From positions 17,244 to 81,243 of the forward strand of contig SVPF01000005.1 of assembly GCA_015066005.1 (NCBI GenBank): a stretch of DNA of 64,000 nt, read 5' to 3'. The notes under the pieces were generated by a model, which saw only the letters and a list, made by a program, of their open reading frames with translations, did no database searches and was not told where the DNA came from. The translations under genes and the position numbers were made by a program. This document shows positions 42,757 to 52,029 of the stretch, in pieces. How positions within the stretch are numbered: the first letter of the stretch is position 1; each line of letters starts with the position of its first letter. Origin of the DNA: Oscillospiraceae bacterium. GTDB lineage: Bacteria > Bacillota > Clostridia > Oscillospirales > Acutalibacteraceae.

Positions 42757-45144
42757 TTACTGTTCAAGCTCAGCAATGGTTACACCGTTTTCACCCTCAC
42801 CAAAGGTACCAAGGCGGAAGGATTTTATATTCTTATGGTGGCGGAGATGCGCCTGAACATTTTTTCTAAGCACACCTGTGCCCTTGCCGTGAATAATACG
42901 AATAGTATCAATCCCCGACAAAACTGCATTGTCGATAAAGCTGTCAAGCTCTAAAATTGCTTCATCACTTGCCTGACCGCGCAAATCAATTTCGGTAACG
43001 GCTTGACGCTCGACACGGGATTTAATACCAGTTACGTTGCGTGTTTTTGGGCGTTCGGTCGTGGGTGAAAAGCTTGATTTAAAGCGAAGATTATCAAAGC
43101 CGACCCACATTTTAATGGCGCCCGCCATAACATAAGCCTGCTTTTTATCAGTTTTAACATCAATAACAGTTGCATCACGGCCAATATCTGCAATAACCAC
43201 AATATCACCCTTATTGACGCTTGTAACCGCTTCACCCGCCACCTTTTTAACGGTTATAGGGTCGGCTTCATCCTCAAGTTCTTTAAGGGTGGATTTATAA
43301 GCCCCGCGGGCTTTTTCAGCCATTTTTGCCGCATTTTCGGCATTGATGGCTTTTTTCATTTCTTCAAGCTCGTTCAGTAAAAGTGACGACTTATACCTTG
43401 CATTTTCAATAATTTGATTTGCTTTTTCACGGGTTTCGTTCATCGCCTTTTCAAGCTTTATTTCAAGCTCGTGCTCCCGCATATCGCTTTTGCGCTTGGC
43501 TTCATCCAACTGAATGCGAAGCTTTTGGGCCTTTTTTTGCTCTTCCTCGGCTTCACGGCGGGCATTTTCAAGGGAAGCCACAACCCTTTCAAAGCGTAGG
43601 TCCTCATCCTTAACCTGTTCCTTTGCGGCTTCAATAATGCTTTCATCAAGCCCCAATTTGCCCGATATTGCAAAGGCGTTTGACCGCCCCGGCATACCTA
43701 TTATAAGGCGGTATGTTGGCTTCAAGGTTTGCACATCAAATTCGCAGGAGGCATTTTCCACCTTTTCGGTATCAATTGCGTAAGACTTAAGCTCGGGATA
43801 GTGGGTAGTCGCTACCACCCTACTGCCATAAAGAGAAAGCCGCATTAAAATTGCTTTTGCAAGGGCTGCGCCTTCAATTGGGTCGGTACCTGCGCAAAGC
43901 TCGTCAAATAAAACAAGCGAATCATCATCGGCATTATCTAAAATTGAAATTATATTAACCATATGGGATGAAAAGGTTGAAAGCGATTGCTCGATGCTTT
44001 GCTCGTCACCGATATCGGCAAAAATCTTGCTGAAAACCGCAACCTCACTGCCGTCGTCAACAGGTATCATAAGTCCACACATTGTCATTAGGCTTAAAAG
44101 ACCGATTGTTTTAATGGTTACGGTTTTACCGCCGGTATTGGGACCTGTAATAACAAGGGTGTTATATTCCCTGCCAAGTCCTACAGTTATGGGCACAACC
44201 GTTTTATTGCTAATAAGCGGATGGCGTGCATTTTTAAGGTAAGTATAGCCCTTTTGGTTTATTTTAGGCAGGGCCGCACGCATTTTATAGGCAAGCTTTG
44301 CCTTTGCAAACACTAAATCAAGCCGAATCAGTGCATTAAAGGAAGCCGTAATACCACCTACAAAGCCACCTGCCTCGGCCGATAATTCGGCTAAAATGCG
44401 GTCAATTTCTTCACTTTCTTTAATTTTTAAAACACGAATTTCGTTGTTAGTTTCTACAACCGACATTGGCTCAATAAAAATGGTAGAGCCCGTGGCAGAT
44501 GTGTCATGCACAATACCGCTTACCTGACCCTTACATTCAGCCTTTACGGGCACAACAAAACGGCCGTCACGCTGGGTTATAATAGCATCCTGCAAGTATT
44601 TAACGGTGGGACCTTTAACAATTTTATCAAGCAAGTCACGCACCTTTGAAGATTTTGCGCTTATTTTACGGCGAATATCATATAAGGTAGGTGACGCGTT
44701 ATCGTTAAGCTCTTCTTCGTTTTTAATTGCAAAGCTTATTTTTTCTTCCAAATATTTGTTAGGCACTAATGTGTCAAAAAGCTCCTGCAAAGGTGTTTCG
44801 GTTATACCGCTGCAGTTTTCCCGCCAAGCCTTTACCGTGCGGATGACACGCAGTGTATCGGCAGTGTCAAGCAAATCGCGCATTGAAAGCACTGCGCCTG
44901 CTTCGGCGCGGTTTAACACAGATATAACATTTCTCGCCCCTGCAAAATTGGGCGCCTGATACTGTGCCATAAAGCAATATGCCGAATCGGTTTGGGAAAG
45001 CAAAAAGCCAACCCTTTTAAAATCGGTTTCGGGTAAAATTTTTAAAGAGAGTTCCTTGGTTTCCGCAATAGATGCTTCGTTTGAAAGGCTTTGTAAAATT
45101 TTATCAAGCTCAAGTGTTTTGGAATATCTTTCGATATTATACAT
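42757..45144 (-). CDS. mutS2: Endonuclease MutS2 / ribosome rescue factor
   Basis: The 795-residue protein has MutS domain III helices, then an ABC-type ATPase with Walker A GPNTGGKTVTIKT and Walker B SLVLFDELCAGTDP. A coiled coil (about 520-630, rich in E/K/R) leads to a KOW-like region (NKGDIVVIADIGRD) and the Smr domain (IDLRGQASDEAI, IRIIHGKGTGVLR). Full length for the family. In Bacillus the protein acts on collided ribosomes; a role in suppressing recombination has also been proposed. Four bp separate it from recO, and it ends the phoH-ybeY-era-yqzL-recO-mutS2 cluster. Confidence 0.97.
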   Translation of the reverse strand: MYNIERYSKTLELDKILQSLSNEASIAETKELSLKILPETDFKRVGFLLSQTDSAYCFMAQYQAPNFAGARNVISVLNRAEAGAVLSMRDLLDTADTLRVIRTVKAWRENCSGITETPLQELFDTLVPNKYLEEKISFAIKNEEELNDNASPTLYDIRRKISAKSSKVRDLLDKIVKGPTVKYLQDAIITQRDGRFVVPVKAECKGQVSGIVHDTSATGSTIFIEPMSVVETNNEIRVLKIKESEEIDRILAELSAEAGGFVGGITASFNALIRLDLVFAKAKLAYKMRAALPKINQKGYTYLKNARHPLISNKTVVPITVGLGREYNTLVITGPNTGGKTVTIKTIGLLSLMTMCGLMIPVDDGSEVAVFSKIFADIGDEQSIEQSLSTFSSHMVNIISILDNADDDSLVLFDELCAGTDPIEGAALAKAILMRLSLYGSRVVATTHYPELKSYAIDTEKVENASCEFDVQTLKPTYRLIIGMPGRSNAFAISGKLGLDESIIEAAKEQVKDEDLRFERVVASLENARREAEEEQKKAQKLRIQLDEAKRKSDMREHELEIKLEKAMNETREKANQIIENARYKSSLLLNELEEMKKAINAENAAKMAEKARGAYKSTLKELEDEADPITVKKVAGEAVTSVNKGDIVVIADIGRDATVIDVKTDKKQAYVMAGAIKMWVGFDNLRFKSSFSPTTERPKTRNVTGIKSRVERQAVTEIDLRGQASDEAILELDSFIDNAVLSGIDTIRIIHGKGTGVLRKNVQAHLRHHKNIKSFRLGTFGEGENGVTIAELEQ

Positions 45145-45147
45145 TTT

Positions 45148-45912
45148 TTACTCCTTAATACTGTTGTAGAAGTCTAGTGTTTTAAATCTATAATCGGTTT
45201 GAGCAACCAAATAAGCAGAGGTGAGCTCACTTAAAAGCTTTGCGCGGTCGTTTGGTATATCAAAGCTGTAAAGCTTTTCAAAGTCGGAATAAACAATATG
45301 CCGCATAGCCGACAGCATTGTGCGGTCAATAGGAATAGCGTTTTGTTCCCTTTCACATTCACCGCAGGTAATAACACCGTCTTCGGTATTAAAGTACATT
45401 ATATCATCTTCAAATTTACCGCAGTTATCGCAAGCAATTAGGTTTGGTGCATAACCCGAAATTGTAGCGGTACGAAGCTCGGTTATGGCTTTAATAAGCG
45501 GCGGAAAGCGTTTTGCCACGGTCAAAAAATGAAGCGAATTTAAAATTAGGCGCAAAAATTCGGTATTATTTGTACCGTTAACCGCAAAATTAAAGCTAAG
45601 CTCACAAAAATACTGCGCAAGGGTTAAAACCTCAATATCATCCCCCGCACCGAAAAACATTTTTATTGGGGTGGCTTCATAAATGCGAAGACTTCCGTTT
45701 TTGTCCTTAATGGTAAAGCTACCGTATGTAAGAAGGCTTGTTGCGGCGCCCTTTTTGGATTTAATACCCTTAGCGCCGCTTGCAAAAGCCTTTATAATGC
45801 CGTGCTCCTTACTGAAAAGTGTCACTAGGCGGTCGCTTTCGCCCACGTTCATTTCCTTTATTACCAGCGCTTCGGTTGTAAATCGGGTTATATTCTCCGC
45901 CAATGACTTCAC
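45148..45912 (-). CDS. recO: DNA repair protein RecO
   Basis: N-terminal OB fold (TEALVIKEMNVGESDRLVTLFSKEHG) with the zinc motif CDNCGKF...CGECERE near residues 161-188. Length 254 is typical. RecO loads RecA with RecR in recombinational repair. The GTG start at 45912 lies directly on an AAGGGAA; a TTG three codons downstream is better spaced, so the precise start is uncertain. The beginning overlaps the yqzL frame by about 100 bp. Confidence 0.95.
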   Translation of the reverse strand: MKSLAENITRFTTEALVIKEMNVGESDRLVTLFSKEHGIIKAFASGAKGIKSKKGAATSLLTYGSFTIKDKNGSLRIYEATPIKMFFGAGDDIEVLTLAQYFCELSFNFAVNGTNNTEFLRLILNSLHFLTVAKRFPPLIKAITELRTATISGYAPNLIACDNCGKFEDDIMYFNTEDGVITCGECEREQNAIPIDRTMLSAMRHIVYSDFEKLYSFDIPNDRAKLLSELTSAYLVAQTDYRFKTLDFYNSIKE

Positions 45913-45997
45913 TTCCCTTACACGAATTTACATAATTTAAATAGTCACTTACCTTGCCGCTTTTGGCAAATTTAAGCCAGCTTTTATTTTCTTGCAT
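45809..45997 (-). CDS. yqzL: Small YqzL-like protein overlapping recO
   Basis: Start ATG 45997 with GGGTGAT upstream. The N-terminal half (NKSWLKFAKSGKVSDYLNYVNS) matches the short YqzL family that lies between era and recO in Bacillus. Here the frame continues to 45809, giving 62 residues and a basic C-terminal tail read in another frame of the recO start. The tail may be translated only because the stop drifted. Function unknown. Confidence 0.7.
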   Translation of the reverse strand: MQENKSWLKFAKSGKVSDYLNYVNSCKGSEVIGGEYNPIYNRSAGNKGNERGRKRPPSDTFQ

Positions 45998-46049
45998 TTT
46001 ATCACCCAAAATTAGTTTTAGGTAATATTTAAAAATTATAAAAGGTAAA

Positions 46050-46970
46050 TTAATCTAATCCAAAGGTATGAATAAGACCTTGGCGGTTACGCCAGTCTTC
46101 CTTAACCTTTACCCACAGCTTAACCGATGCGCGAATGCCGAAAAATTCCTCAATATCACGGCGGGACTGCATACCGATTTTTTTAAGCATTGCGCCACCC
46201 TTGCCGATAATAATACCCTTGTGCGAATCCTTTTCGCAAATAATGGTGGCTTCAATTTCGACAATTGGCTCACCCTCAGCAGTGTCACGTTCAACAAAGC
46301 GCTCCAAATCAACCGCAATACCGTGCGGTACCTCTTTATCAAGTGAACGTAAAAGCTTTTCACGAATCATTTCAGCAACTATTACCTTTTCGGGTTGGTC
46401 GGTAACATCGTCCGACGGGAAGAAATGGGGCGAAGGCTTTGAAAACTTTTTAATTTCAGTCATCAAAATATCAACACCGTCACCTGTACGGGCCGAAAGC
46501 GGTACAACTGCTTCAAAGTCAAACGCTTTTGTGTATGCCATAATAAGTGAAAACAGCTCGTCCTTCTTTTCTAAAAGGTCAATTTTATTTATAACTAAAA
46601 CCGCCTTCATTTTGCGGCGCTTAAGGTCTTCAATAAGCCTTGCCTCAGCAGGTGGTAAATTGTCACCGTCAAACTTAAATTTGGGGTTAGCCTCAACCAC
46701 TAAAACAGCCGCATCAACATCGGTCATACCGTCACTTACGGCTTTATTCATATTCTTATCAAGCTCGTTTTTAGCCTTATGAAAGCCTGGGGTGTCAATA
46801 AAAACAATTTGGTTTTCACCCTCGGTTTTAATGCCCATAATTTTAGTACGGGTGGTTTGTGGCTTGTCCGAAACGATAGCCACCTTTTGACCCAAAATGC
46901 AGTTCATAAGTGAGGATTTGCCAACATTTGGACGACCTATAATTGTTATAAAAGCAGATGTTTGTTTCAT
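46050..46970 (-). CDS. era: GTPase Era
   Basis: G1 GRPNVGKSSL, G3 DTPGFHK, G4 NKIDL and a C-terminal KH domain with GKGGAMLKKIG. It binds 16S rRNA and helps mature the 30S subunit. Length 306 is normal. The ATG overlaps the ybeY stop. Confidence 0.97.
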   Translation of the reverse strand: MKQTSAFITIIGRPNVGKSSLMNCILGQKVAIVSDKPQTTRTKIMGIKTEGENQIVFIDTPGFHKAKNELDKNMNKAVSDGMTDVDAAVLVVEANPKFKFDGDNLPPAEARLIEDLKRRKMKAVLVINKIDLLEKKDELFSLIMAYTKAFDFEAVVPLSARTGDGVDILMTEIKKFSKPSPHFFPSDDVTDQPEKVIVAEMIREKLLRSLDKEVPHGIAVDLERFVERDTAEGEPIVEIEATIICEKDSHKGIIIGKGGAMLKKIGMQSRRDIEEFFGIRASVKLWVKVKEDWRNRQGLIHTFGLD

Positions 46971-47446
46971 TTTTTAACCTCTAAACCCATTGTTTTTAAA
47001 ATTTCTTCCTGTTTATAAAACATTTCTTTTTCTTCTTCTAAATTATTAACGTGGTCATAGCCTAAAAGATGAAGCATTGAATGCACCGTTAAAAAGGCAA
47101 TTTCACGCTCAATACCGTGACCGTAAAGCTCGGCCTGAGCTAAAGCGTGGTCGGATGATATAACAATATCACCAAGCATTAAAGCGTCGGTTTCGGGGTT
47201 ATAATCGTACACCCCATCCTCACCCAACGGAAAAGACAACACATCGGTGGATTTATCAATATCCCTGAATTCACGGTTTAATTCCTGTATTTTTGCATCA
47301 TCAACAATTGTCACATTTATTTCTGCCTTATCTATAAAGCCTTCATACTTCAAAGCAGCATTACACGCTTTACGGATAAGTGCGCGGTATTCTTTGGGAA
47401 TTACAACATTTTTTTCTTTTACTGTTATATTAACCTTTGCGTTCAT
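46967..47446 (-). CDS. ybeY: Endoribonuclease YbeY
   Basis: The zinc-binding motif HSMLHLLGYDH near the C-terminus and DVLSFPLGE are diagnostic. 159 residues. It matures the 16S rRNA 3' end and clusters with era and phoH as in most Firmicutes. It overlaps phoH by 17 bp and era by 4 bp. Confidence 0.97.
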   Translation of the reverse strand: MNAKVNITVKEKNVVIPKEYRALIRKACNAALKYEGFIDKAEINVTIVDDAKIQELNREFRDIDKSTDVLSFPLGEDGVYDYNPETDALMLGDIVISSDHALAQAELYGHGIEREIAFLTVHSMLHLLGYDHVNNLEEEKEMFYKQEEILKTMGLEVKK

Positions 47447-48401
47447 TTAGTTCCTCGTTTCTTTCATAAGCCTTAATGATTTCCTGCACTAAGCGGTGCC
47501 TTACAACATCCTTTTCGGATAATCGCATAATTGCAATATCGTCAATATTTTTAAGAATTTTCACCGCATCCTTAAGGCCCGACTTTTTGCCCGACGGCAA
47601 GTCTATTTGGGTAATATCACCCGTTACAACCGCCTTTGAATTAAAGCCAAGACGGGTTAAAAACATCTTCATTTGTTCACTTGTGGTATTTTGCGCTTCA
47701 TCTAAAATTATAAAGCTGTCATCCAGCGTTCTGCCGCGCATATACGCTAAAGGCGCCACTTCAATATCACCGCGTTCAATACAACGCTGAAAGTTTTCAG
47801 CCCCAAGCATTTCAAAAAGTGCATCGTATAGCGGGCGGAGATACGGGTCAATTTTTTGCTGTAAATCGCCTGGTAAGAAGCCAAGGCTTTCCCCTGCTTC
47901 AACAGCGGGGCGGGTTAAAATTATGCGGTTTACCTGCTTTGAACGAAAAGCCGCTACCGCAACAGCCACCGCTAAAAAGGTTTTACCTGTACCTGCAGGG
48001 CCAACGCCGATTGTAATGGTGTTTTTCTTAATAGCTTCAATATACTTCTTTTGACCGAGGGTTTTTGCCTTTACTGGCTTACCCTTAGAAGTGATACACA
48101 CACAATCACTGTTTAAAAGCTTACCAATTTTATCATCCTCACCGTCACGAACAAGTGTGTCGGCATACTGAATGCTTTGGTCGGTAATTTGTTCACCCTT
48201 GTTTATCATTTCAATTAAACATTCAACCGTTCTTACTGCAATTAAAACATCATTCGGGTCGCCCGATACTTTAATCTGACTGCCGCGGTTTGTTATAACA
48301 ACATTATACCTTTTTTCAATATCCTTAATATTTTCATCGAAGTTGCCAAACAAAGCCACTAACTGTTCAATTCGTTCAATGTCGATTGTTTTTTCAAACA
48401 C
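47430..48401 (-). CDS. phoH: PhoH family ATPase
   Basis: Start GTG 48401 is preferred, because the track start (48443) includes the -10 box itself. An N-terminal KH-like region (about 15-90) precedes the PhoH ATPase (about 110-315), with Walker A GPAGTGKTFLAVAVA and Walker B FIILDEAQNTT. Cytoplasmic; probable RNA-linked ATPase. First gene of the ribosome-maturation cluster. Confidence 0.93.
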   Translation of the reverse strand: MFEKTIDIERIEQLVALFGNFDENIKDIEKRYNVVITNRGSQIKVSGDPNDVLIAVRTVECLIEMINKGEQITDQSIQYADTLVRDGEDDKIGKLLNSDCVCITSKGKPVKAKTLGQKKYIEAIKKNTITIGVGPAGTGKTFLAVAVAVAAFRSKQVNRIILTRPAVEAGESLGFLPGDLQQKIDPYLRPLYDALFEMLGAENFQRCIERGDIEVAPLAYMRGRTLDDSFIILDEAQNTTSEQMKMFLTRLGFNSKAVVTGDITQIDLPSGKKSGLKDAVKILKNIDDIAIMRLSEKDVVRHRLVQEIIKAYERNEELNERKG

Positions 48402-48431
48402 CGTATCACATCCACAAGATATATTTAATTT

Positions 48432-48440
48432 ATTATAACA
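48432..48440 (-). promoter_or_regulatory. Extended -10 promoter of the phoH cluster
   Basis: TGTTATAAT on the minus strand, 31 bp upstream of GTG 48401. No good -35 is seen, so the TG extension probably supports recognition. Confidence 0.5.
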
Positions 48441-48480
48441 CAATTAAATTAAAAAATCTATAGTAACAATAATGTGTAAA

Positions 48481-49629
48481 CTATTTTTCAATATTAAAAA
48501 TTAAGTTTTGACTTGTTGCAATATCTCGGCTTTCATAAATTTTGGCTTTCATCGTTACAAAGGTATAATTATCAAAAAAATCCTTTTTAACCTCTGCATT
48601 GGGGTACTGCTTTTCAATTTGCTTTGTAAGCCTTTCACAAGCTAAATCAAAGCTTAATTTTACCTCTTTCGTTTCTTTAAAAATAAAGTGTTTTCTATGT
48701 AGCCTTATAGGAATTGCGTTACCAAAAAGCTTCAAATTCTTTGCAGTATAGTTACTTTCATATTCACCCTTTTCCACCCCTAAATAAAGCGGTATTTCAA
48801 AAGTAAAGGCTTCTAAAACGGTTTTGGTTTTTTGTTTGCCCGTTAAAACGCTTTCCTCAATAATATAGTTTTGCGAAACTTCGGTTACGGTAACGGTTTC
48901 GGCAATAATTTTACCCCGGCTTTTTACAAATTTTGTGCCGTTTTCGTTTTCAATTATGCCGGATACAAGCACATCGCCTTTTTTGACCGTATCCCCCACC
49001 TTTACAACACAGTTGCCAACGGTTACATCAATATGCTTTATAATACCGTCGCTGTCAGCAACTAAATTGGATGCCAAAAACTCTCCCTCATCCTTAGGGG
49101 TGATTTCGGTAACGTCAACCGTTAAAACACAGCCTTCTATATTAAACGAGGCCCAGGAAAGCTTGTTGTTTTTAAGCAATAATTCCTGCGCCTTGTTTTT
49201 AGCATCAAAGCCTTTAACAAATATTCCCTCCTTTACACCGATTTTTTGGCAGTCGCTTATTATTTCGAAATCACTTACACCTTTATTACCCCGAACATCG
49301 ATAATCCACACGAAGCCCGATAAAAAATTAAGCATAAACACAAAGATTAAAAGCCCTGCAAAAATGCCAAAACGGCGCTTGTATTTATTAGTGAAAAAAG
49401 GCAATCCCCAACGCTTTAAAATGTGAAGCCTTACCCCCTGCTTTCTAAAAATTTTTGGCAGTCTTTTAAAGTCTTTAACATTTATTTTACAGCAAATTTT
49501 GCCCTTTTGAAAACGGATATCCCAAACACTTATTTTGTGTTTTTCACATAAATTAAGCATTTTTTCGGGATAAATACCGTAAACTGCAATTTCTAAAACA
49601 CCAAGAAAAAATCTATACAAAAAAAGCAT
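48481..49629 (-). CDS. yqfD: Sporulation protein YqfD
   Basis: N-terminal segment (GIYPEKMLNLCEKHKISVWD), one transmembrane helix (about 89-108, IFAGLLIFVFMLNFLSGFVW), then a large extracytoplasmic domain starting IIDVRGNKGV. Typical YqfD length (382). Mother-cell sporulation protein expressed with yqfC. This points to an endospore-former. Confidence 0.92.
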   Translation of the reverse strand: MLFLYRFFLGVLEIAVYGIYPEKMLNLCEKHKISVWDIRFQKGKICCKINVKDFKRLPKIFRKQGVRLHILKRWGLPFFTNKYKRRFGIFAGLLIFVFMLNFLSGFVWIIDVRGNKGVSDFEIISDCQKIGVKEGIFVKGFDAKNKAQELLLKNNKLSWASFNIEGCVLTVDVTEITPKDEGEFLASNLVADSDGIIKHIDVTVGNCVVKVGDTVKKGDVLVSGIIENENGTKFVKSRGKIIAETVTVTEVSQNYIIEESVLTGKQKTKTVLEAFTFEIPLYLGVEKGEYESNYTAKNLKLFGNAIPIRLHRKHFIFKETKEVKLSFDLACERLTKQIEKQYPNAEVKKDFFDNYTFVTMKAKIYESRDIATSQNLIFNIEK

Positions 49630-49637
49630 AGCTCCAC

Positions 49638-49934
49638 CTAATCACAAAATTCAATACTTTTAATATTGCCTTTAACCGTTATTGCTTTATTTTCAAAGGT
49701 TAAAATATCAAAATTTTTACCGCAAATTAAAAGCGCACCATTTTTAAGCCGAAGCTTTAAATAATCGTCGGTGTATTCATAAATACCCTCGCATCCGTCA
49801 ATTTCAATTTTGCCGCTACCGAAGATTTCAATCTGCGGGCTTTTAAGCATAGTGCCGTCAATAAAATCGGCCTTGGGCATCAAATTCCAACCAGGCCTTT
49901 TTTTACTCTTTTCTATTTTAAGCTTTTTTGTCAT
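49638..49934 (-). CDS. yqfC: YabP/YqfC-family sporulation protein
   Basis: Start ATG 49934 follows AAGGGTGG; the track start (50114) reads into the opposite gene and is rejected. The 98 residues include PQIEIFGSGKIEIDGCEGIYEYTDDYLKLR, the YabP/YqfC beta-rich fold. Located 8 bp before yqfD as in other spore-formers. Confidence 0.9.
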   Translation of the reverse strand: MTKKLKIEKSKKRPGWNLMPKADFIDGTMLKSPQIEIFGSGKIEIDGCEGIYEYTDDYLKLRLKNGALLICGKNFDILTFENKAITVKGNIKSIEFCD

Positions 49935-49954
49935 TTTATACCACCCTTGTAATA

Positions 49955-49983
49955 ATGCTATGAAATAAATTATAAAATAATTC
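49955..49983 (-). promoter_or_regulatory. Candidate sigma-E promoter of yqfC-yqfD
   Basis: GAATTAT, a 14-bp spacer and CATAGCAT on the minus strand resemble the mother-cell sigma-E pattern (ATATT...CATACA). It is 20 bp upstream of the yqfC start. Weak match, but the regulon fits. Confidence 0.35.
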
Positions 49984-49995
49984 ATAGGTGGTATT

Positions 49996-51027
49996 ATGAA
50001 AAAGCTTATAAGCTGTATGACGCTTATTTTTGTTTCTTTTTTTGCATTTTCAATTCTTTTAAAGCCTGATATTTGCATTAAAGCAGCACTTACGGGAGTT
50101 ATGCTTTGCGGCAATGTAATTATCCCCTCAATTTACCCATTTACCTTTTGTGTTTTGTTTATAAATAACAGTAATGCCGCCAATATTTTAAAGCCGTTAA
50201 ACCCAATAACCAAATTTGTTTTCGGTCTTAATTATTATGAGTTTTCGCTGTTTTCACTGTCACTCATAGGCGGTTATCCACTAGGGGCAAAACTCTTAAA
50301 TGAAAGCAAAAGCCACAATGCCAATTTAATGCTTAATTACTGTATAAATGCGGGTCCCGCTTTTATTATTTTAGCGGTCGGAAAGGGCATTTTTAAAAGT
50401 GAAGCGGTTGGCTTGGTGCTGTTTTTAAGCCATATTCTTTCTTCTGTTATAGTTGCAATTTTTTTACGCAAAAAAACAGTATATGAAGCACCAAAACAAA
50501 CAAAAATAACACTTAACATTGTTGAAAATTTTGTCATTTCGGCTTCTGCTGCAGCCGACACGGTAATAAAAATTTGTGCACTTGTAATTTTATTTTCCTG
50601 CATTGGCAGTTATATTGAATACTTTGCACATTACTTTGCACCGCTTAAGCTTTTAGGACTTTTGTGCGAGGTTACAAATGCAGTTTTTAAGTGCAATAAC
50701 ATACTTATAGTATCGTTTTTGTTGGGCTTTTCGGGCTTTAGTATTTGGGCGCAAATTTTTTCGCTTGCAAAAAATATTAAAATTAACTACATAAAATTTA
50801 TATTCTTCCGCCTGCTTCACGGCATACTTTCATCCCTCTTAACCCTGACTGCTATAAAGCTGCTTAAAATAAGCGTTTCCACCCTTTCAAACAATCTTAC
50901 TTTTAGCCCCAAAATATTTATAAGCACACCTGCAGCTGCCCTTTCGCTGATAATAATGGGTATAGTGCTGACAATTTCCCTAAGTAACAAAAAATATGCT
51001 GGCAATTTAATGGAAGATATAGTATAA
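49996..51027 (+). CDS. ylbJ: YlbJ-like sporulation integral membrane protein
   Basis: Eight or more helices with two nucleoside-recognition (Gate)-type halves. SLIGGYPLGAKLL and CINAGPAFIILAVG are typical of YlbJ. In Bacillus YlbJ is made in the mother cell and needed for resistant spores. Divergent from yqfC. RBS AGGTGG. The symbol is assigned by similarity of topology and motifs. Confidence 0.85.
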   Translation: MKKLISCMTLIFVSFFAFSILLKPDICIKAALTGVMLCGNVIIPSIYPFTFCVLFINNSNAANILKPLNPITKFVFGLNYYEFSLFSLSLIGGYPLGAKLLNESKSHNANLMLNYCINAGPAFIILAVGKGIFKSEAVGLVLFLSHILSSVIVAIFLRKKTVYEAPKQTKITLNIVENFVISASAAADTVIKICALVILFSCIGSYIEYFAHYFAPLKLLGLLCEVTNAVFKCNNILIVSFLLGFSGFSIWAQIFSLAKNIKINYIKFIFFRLLHGILSSLLTLTAIKLLKISVSTLSNNLTFSPKIFISTPAAALSLIIMGIVLTISLSNKKYAGNLMEDIV

Positions 51028-51051
51028 TGCCTTTAAAGGATGTGAAAAATA

Positions 51052-51267
51052 ATGGCCAAATCACCTTTTAATAAAAAGCTTGAAAAGCATTGCGAATATT
51101 GCGCGTATGGTAATGTGCTTAATTTTGATGACCAAATAATTTGCAAAAAGCACGGCGTTACCGACAAAACCGACAAATGCCGCAGTTATAAATATGACCC
51201 ATTAAAGCGTGTGCCCAAGCAGGTGAAAATTGCTGATGGATACAGCGAAGAAGATTTTAAATTATAA
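51052..51267 (+). CDS. Small CxxC protein of unknown function
   Basis: 71 residues with CEYCAYG...CKKHGV...CRSYKYDP: four cysteines and a histidine that could bind zinc. RBS AAGGATG. A TATAAT occurs 30 bp upstream in the ylbJ 3' end, so it may have its own promoter. Similar short proteins occur in Oscillospirales, but no function is known to me. Confidence 0.8.
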   Translation: MAKSPFNKKLEKHCEYCAYGNVLNFDDQIICKKHGVTDKTDKCRSYKYDPLKRVPKQVKIADGYSEEDFKL

Positions 51268-51276
51268 GCATAAAAA

Positions 51277-51306
51277 AACGCTCGCTTTTCAGCGAGCGTT
51301 TAGTTT
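51277..51306. terminator. Bidirectional terminator between the CxxC gene and rpsR
   Basis: AACGCTCGCT-TTTC-AGCGAGCGTT with TAGTTTTG on the plus side and TTTTTTTA on the minus side. It serves the convergent rpsF-ssb-rpsR operon. Confidence 0.9.
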
Positions 51307-51315
51307 TGTTAAATA

Positions 51316-51558
51316 TTAGTCATTAACATAAGGAAGTAATGCAATTTGACGAGCACGCTTGATAGCGGTTGTCAATTCACGCTGGTGAGCAGCGCAGGTG
51401 CCGGTAGCACGGCGGGGTAAAATCTTAGCGCGTTCAGAAATGAACTTGCGAAGATATGCAACATCCTTATAATCAATGGCTTCAACACGGTCAACACAGA
51501 AATGGCAAACCTTCTTGCGAGGTTTTCTGTGCATGGGTCTTTCGTTTCTCTCTTCCAT
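51316..51558 (-). CDS. rpsR: 30S ribosomal protein S18
   Basis: 80 residues from ATG 51558 (GGAGG upstream). [30 protein letters not shown] and [14 protein letters not shown] are the S18 core. It retains Cys residues near the N-terminus as in zinc-binding (C+) paralogues. Last gene of the S6-SSB-S18 operon. Confidence 0.97.
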   Translation of the reverse strand: MEERNERPMHRKPRKKVCHFCVDRVEAIDYKDVAYLRKFISERAKILPRRATGTCAAHQRELTTAIKRARQIALLPYVND

Positions 51559-51597
51559 TTTAAAGCCTCCAATCATTAAAAGTTAGTAAAATTAAAA

Positions 51598-52011
51598 TTA
51601 GAACGGAAGGTCGCTGTCTTCCACAGCGTCCATCTCAGCAAAATCATTAACATCAGCGTTGCTGAAGGAAGCACCTTCGGCACCTGCTGAATCTCTCTTA
51701 GATTCAACAAACTGAACATTATTTGCAATTACTTCAAAAACATTACGGTTGTTGCCGTTTTTATCCTGATATCTTCTGGTCTGAATAGAGCCTTCAATAC
51801 CGATAAGATTACCCTTTTTAAAGTATTTGGTAATGAATTCTGCTGTTTTTTGCCAAGCAACGATGTTTATAAAATCGGTTTGGCGTTCTTCGCCCGAACG
51901 ATAACGACGCTCAACTGCGATAGAAAATGTGGTCACATTAGTGCCGTTGGTTGTGGTTTTTAGCTCCGGATCGGCCGTTAAGCGACCTGTTAAAACAACT
52001 AAGTTAAACAT
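51598..52011 (-). CDS. ssb: Single-stranded DNA-binding protein
   Basis: OB fold (MFNLVVLTGRLTADPEL, FINIVAWQKTAEF) of about 105 residues, then a short acidic tail ending DSDLPF, the partner-docking tip. It lies between S6 and S18, the standard arrangement. At 137 residues the linker is short. Confidence 0.97.
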   Translation of the reverse strand: MFNLVVLTGRLTADPELKTTTNGTNVTTFSIAVERRYRSGEERQTDFINIVAWQKTAEFITKYFKKGNLIGIEGSIQTRRYQDKNGNNRNVFEVIANNVQFVESKRDSAGAEGASFSNADVNDFAEMDAVEDSDLPF

Positions 52012-52029
52012 CTATTGTTTTCTCCTTGC

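Noticed and set aside
42600-42869. 89-codon plus-strand ORF with a good AAAGGAG
   Set aside because: It reads through a perfect hairpin and then antisense into the conserved 3' end of mutS2. The composition is not protein-like.
46135-46782. 215-codon plus-strand ORF
   Set aside because: Antisense shadow of era, which has full GTPase and KH motifs.
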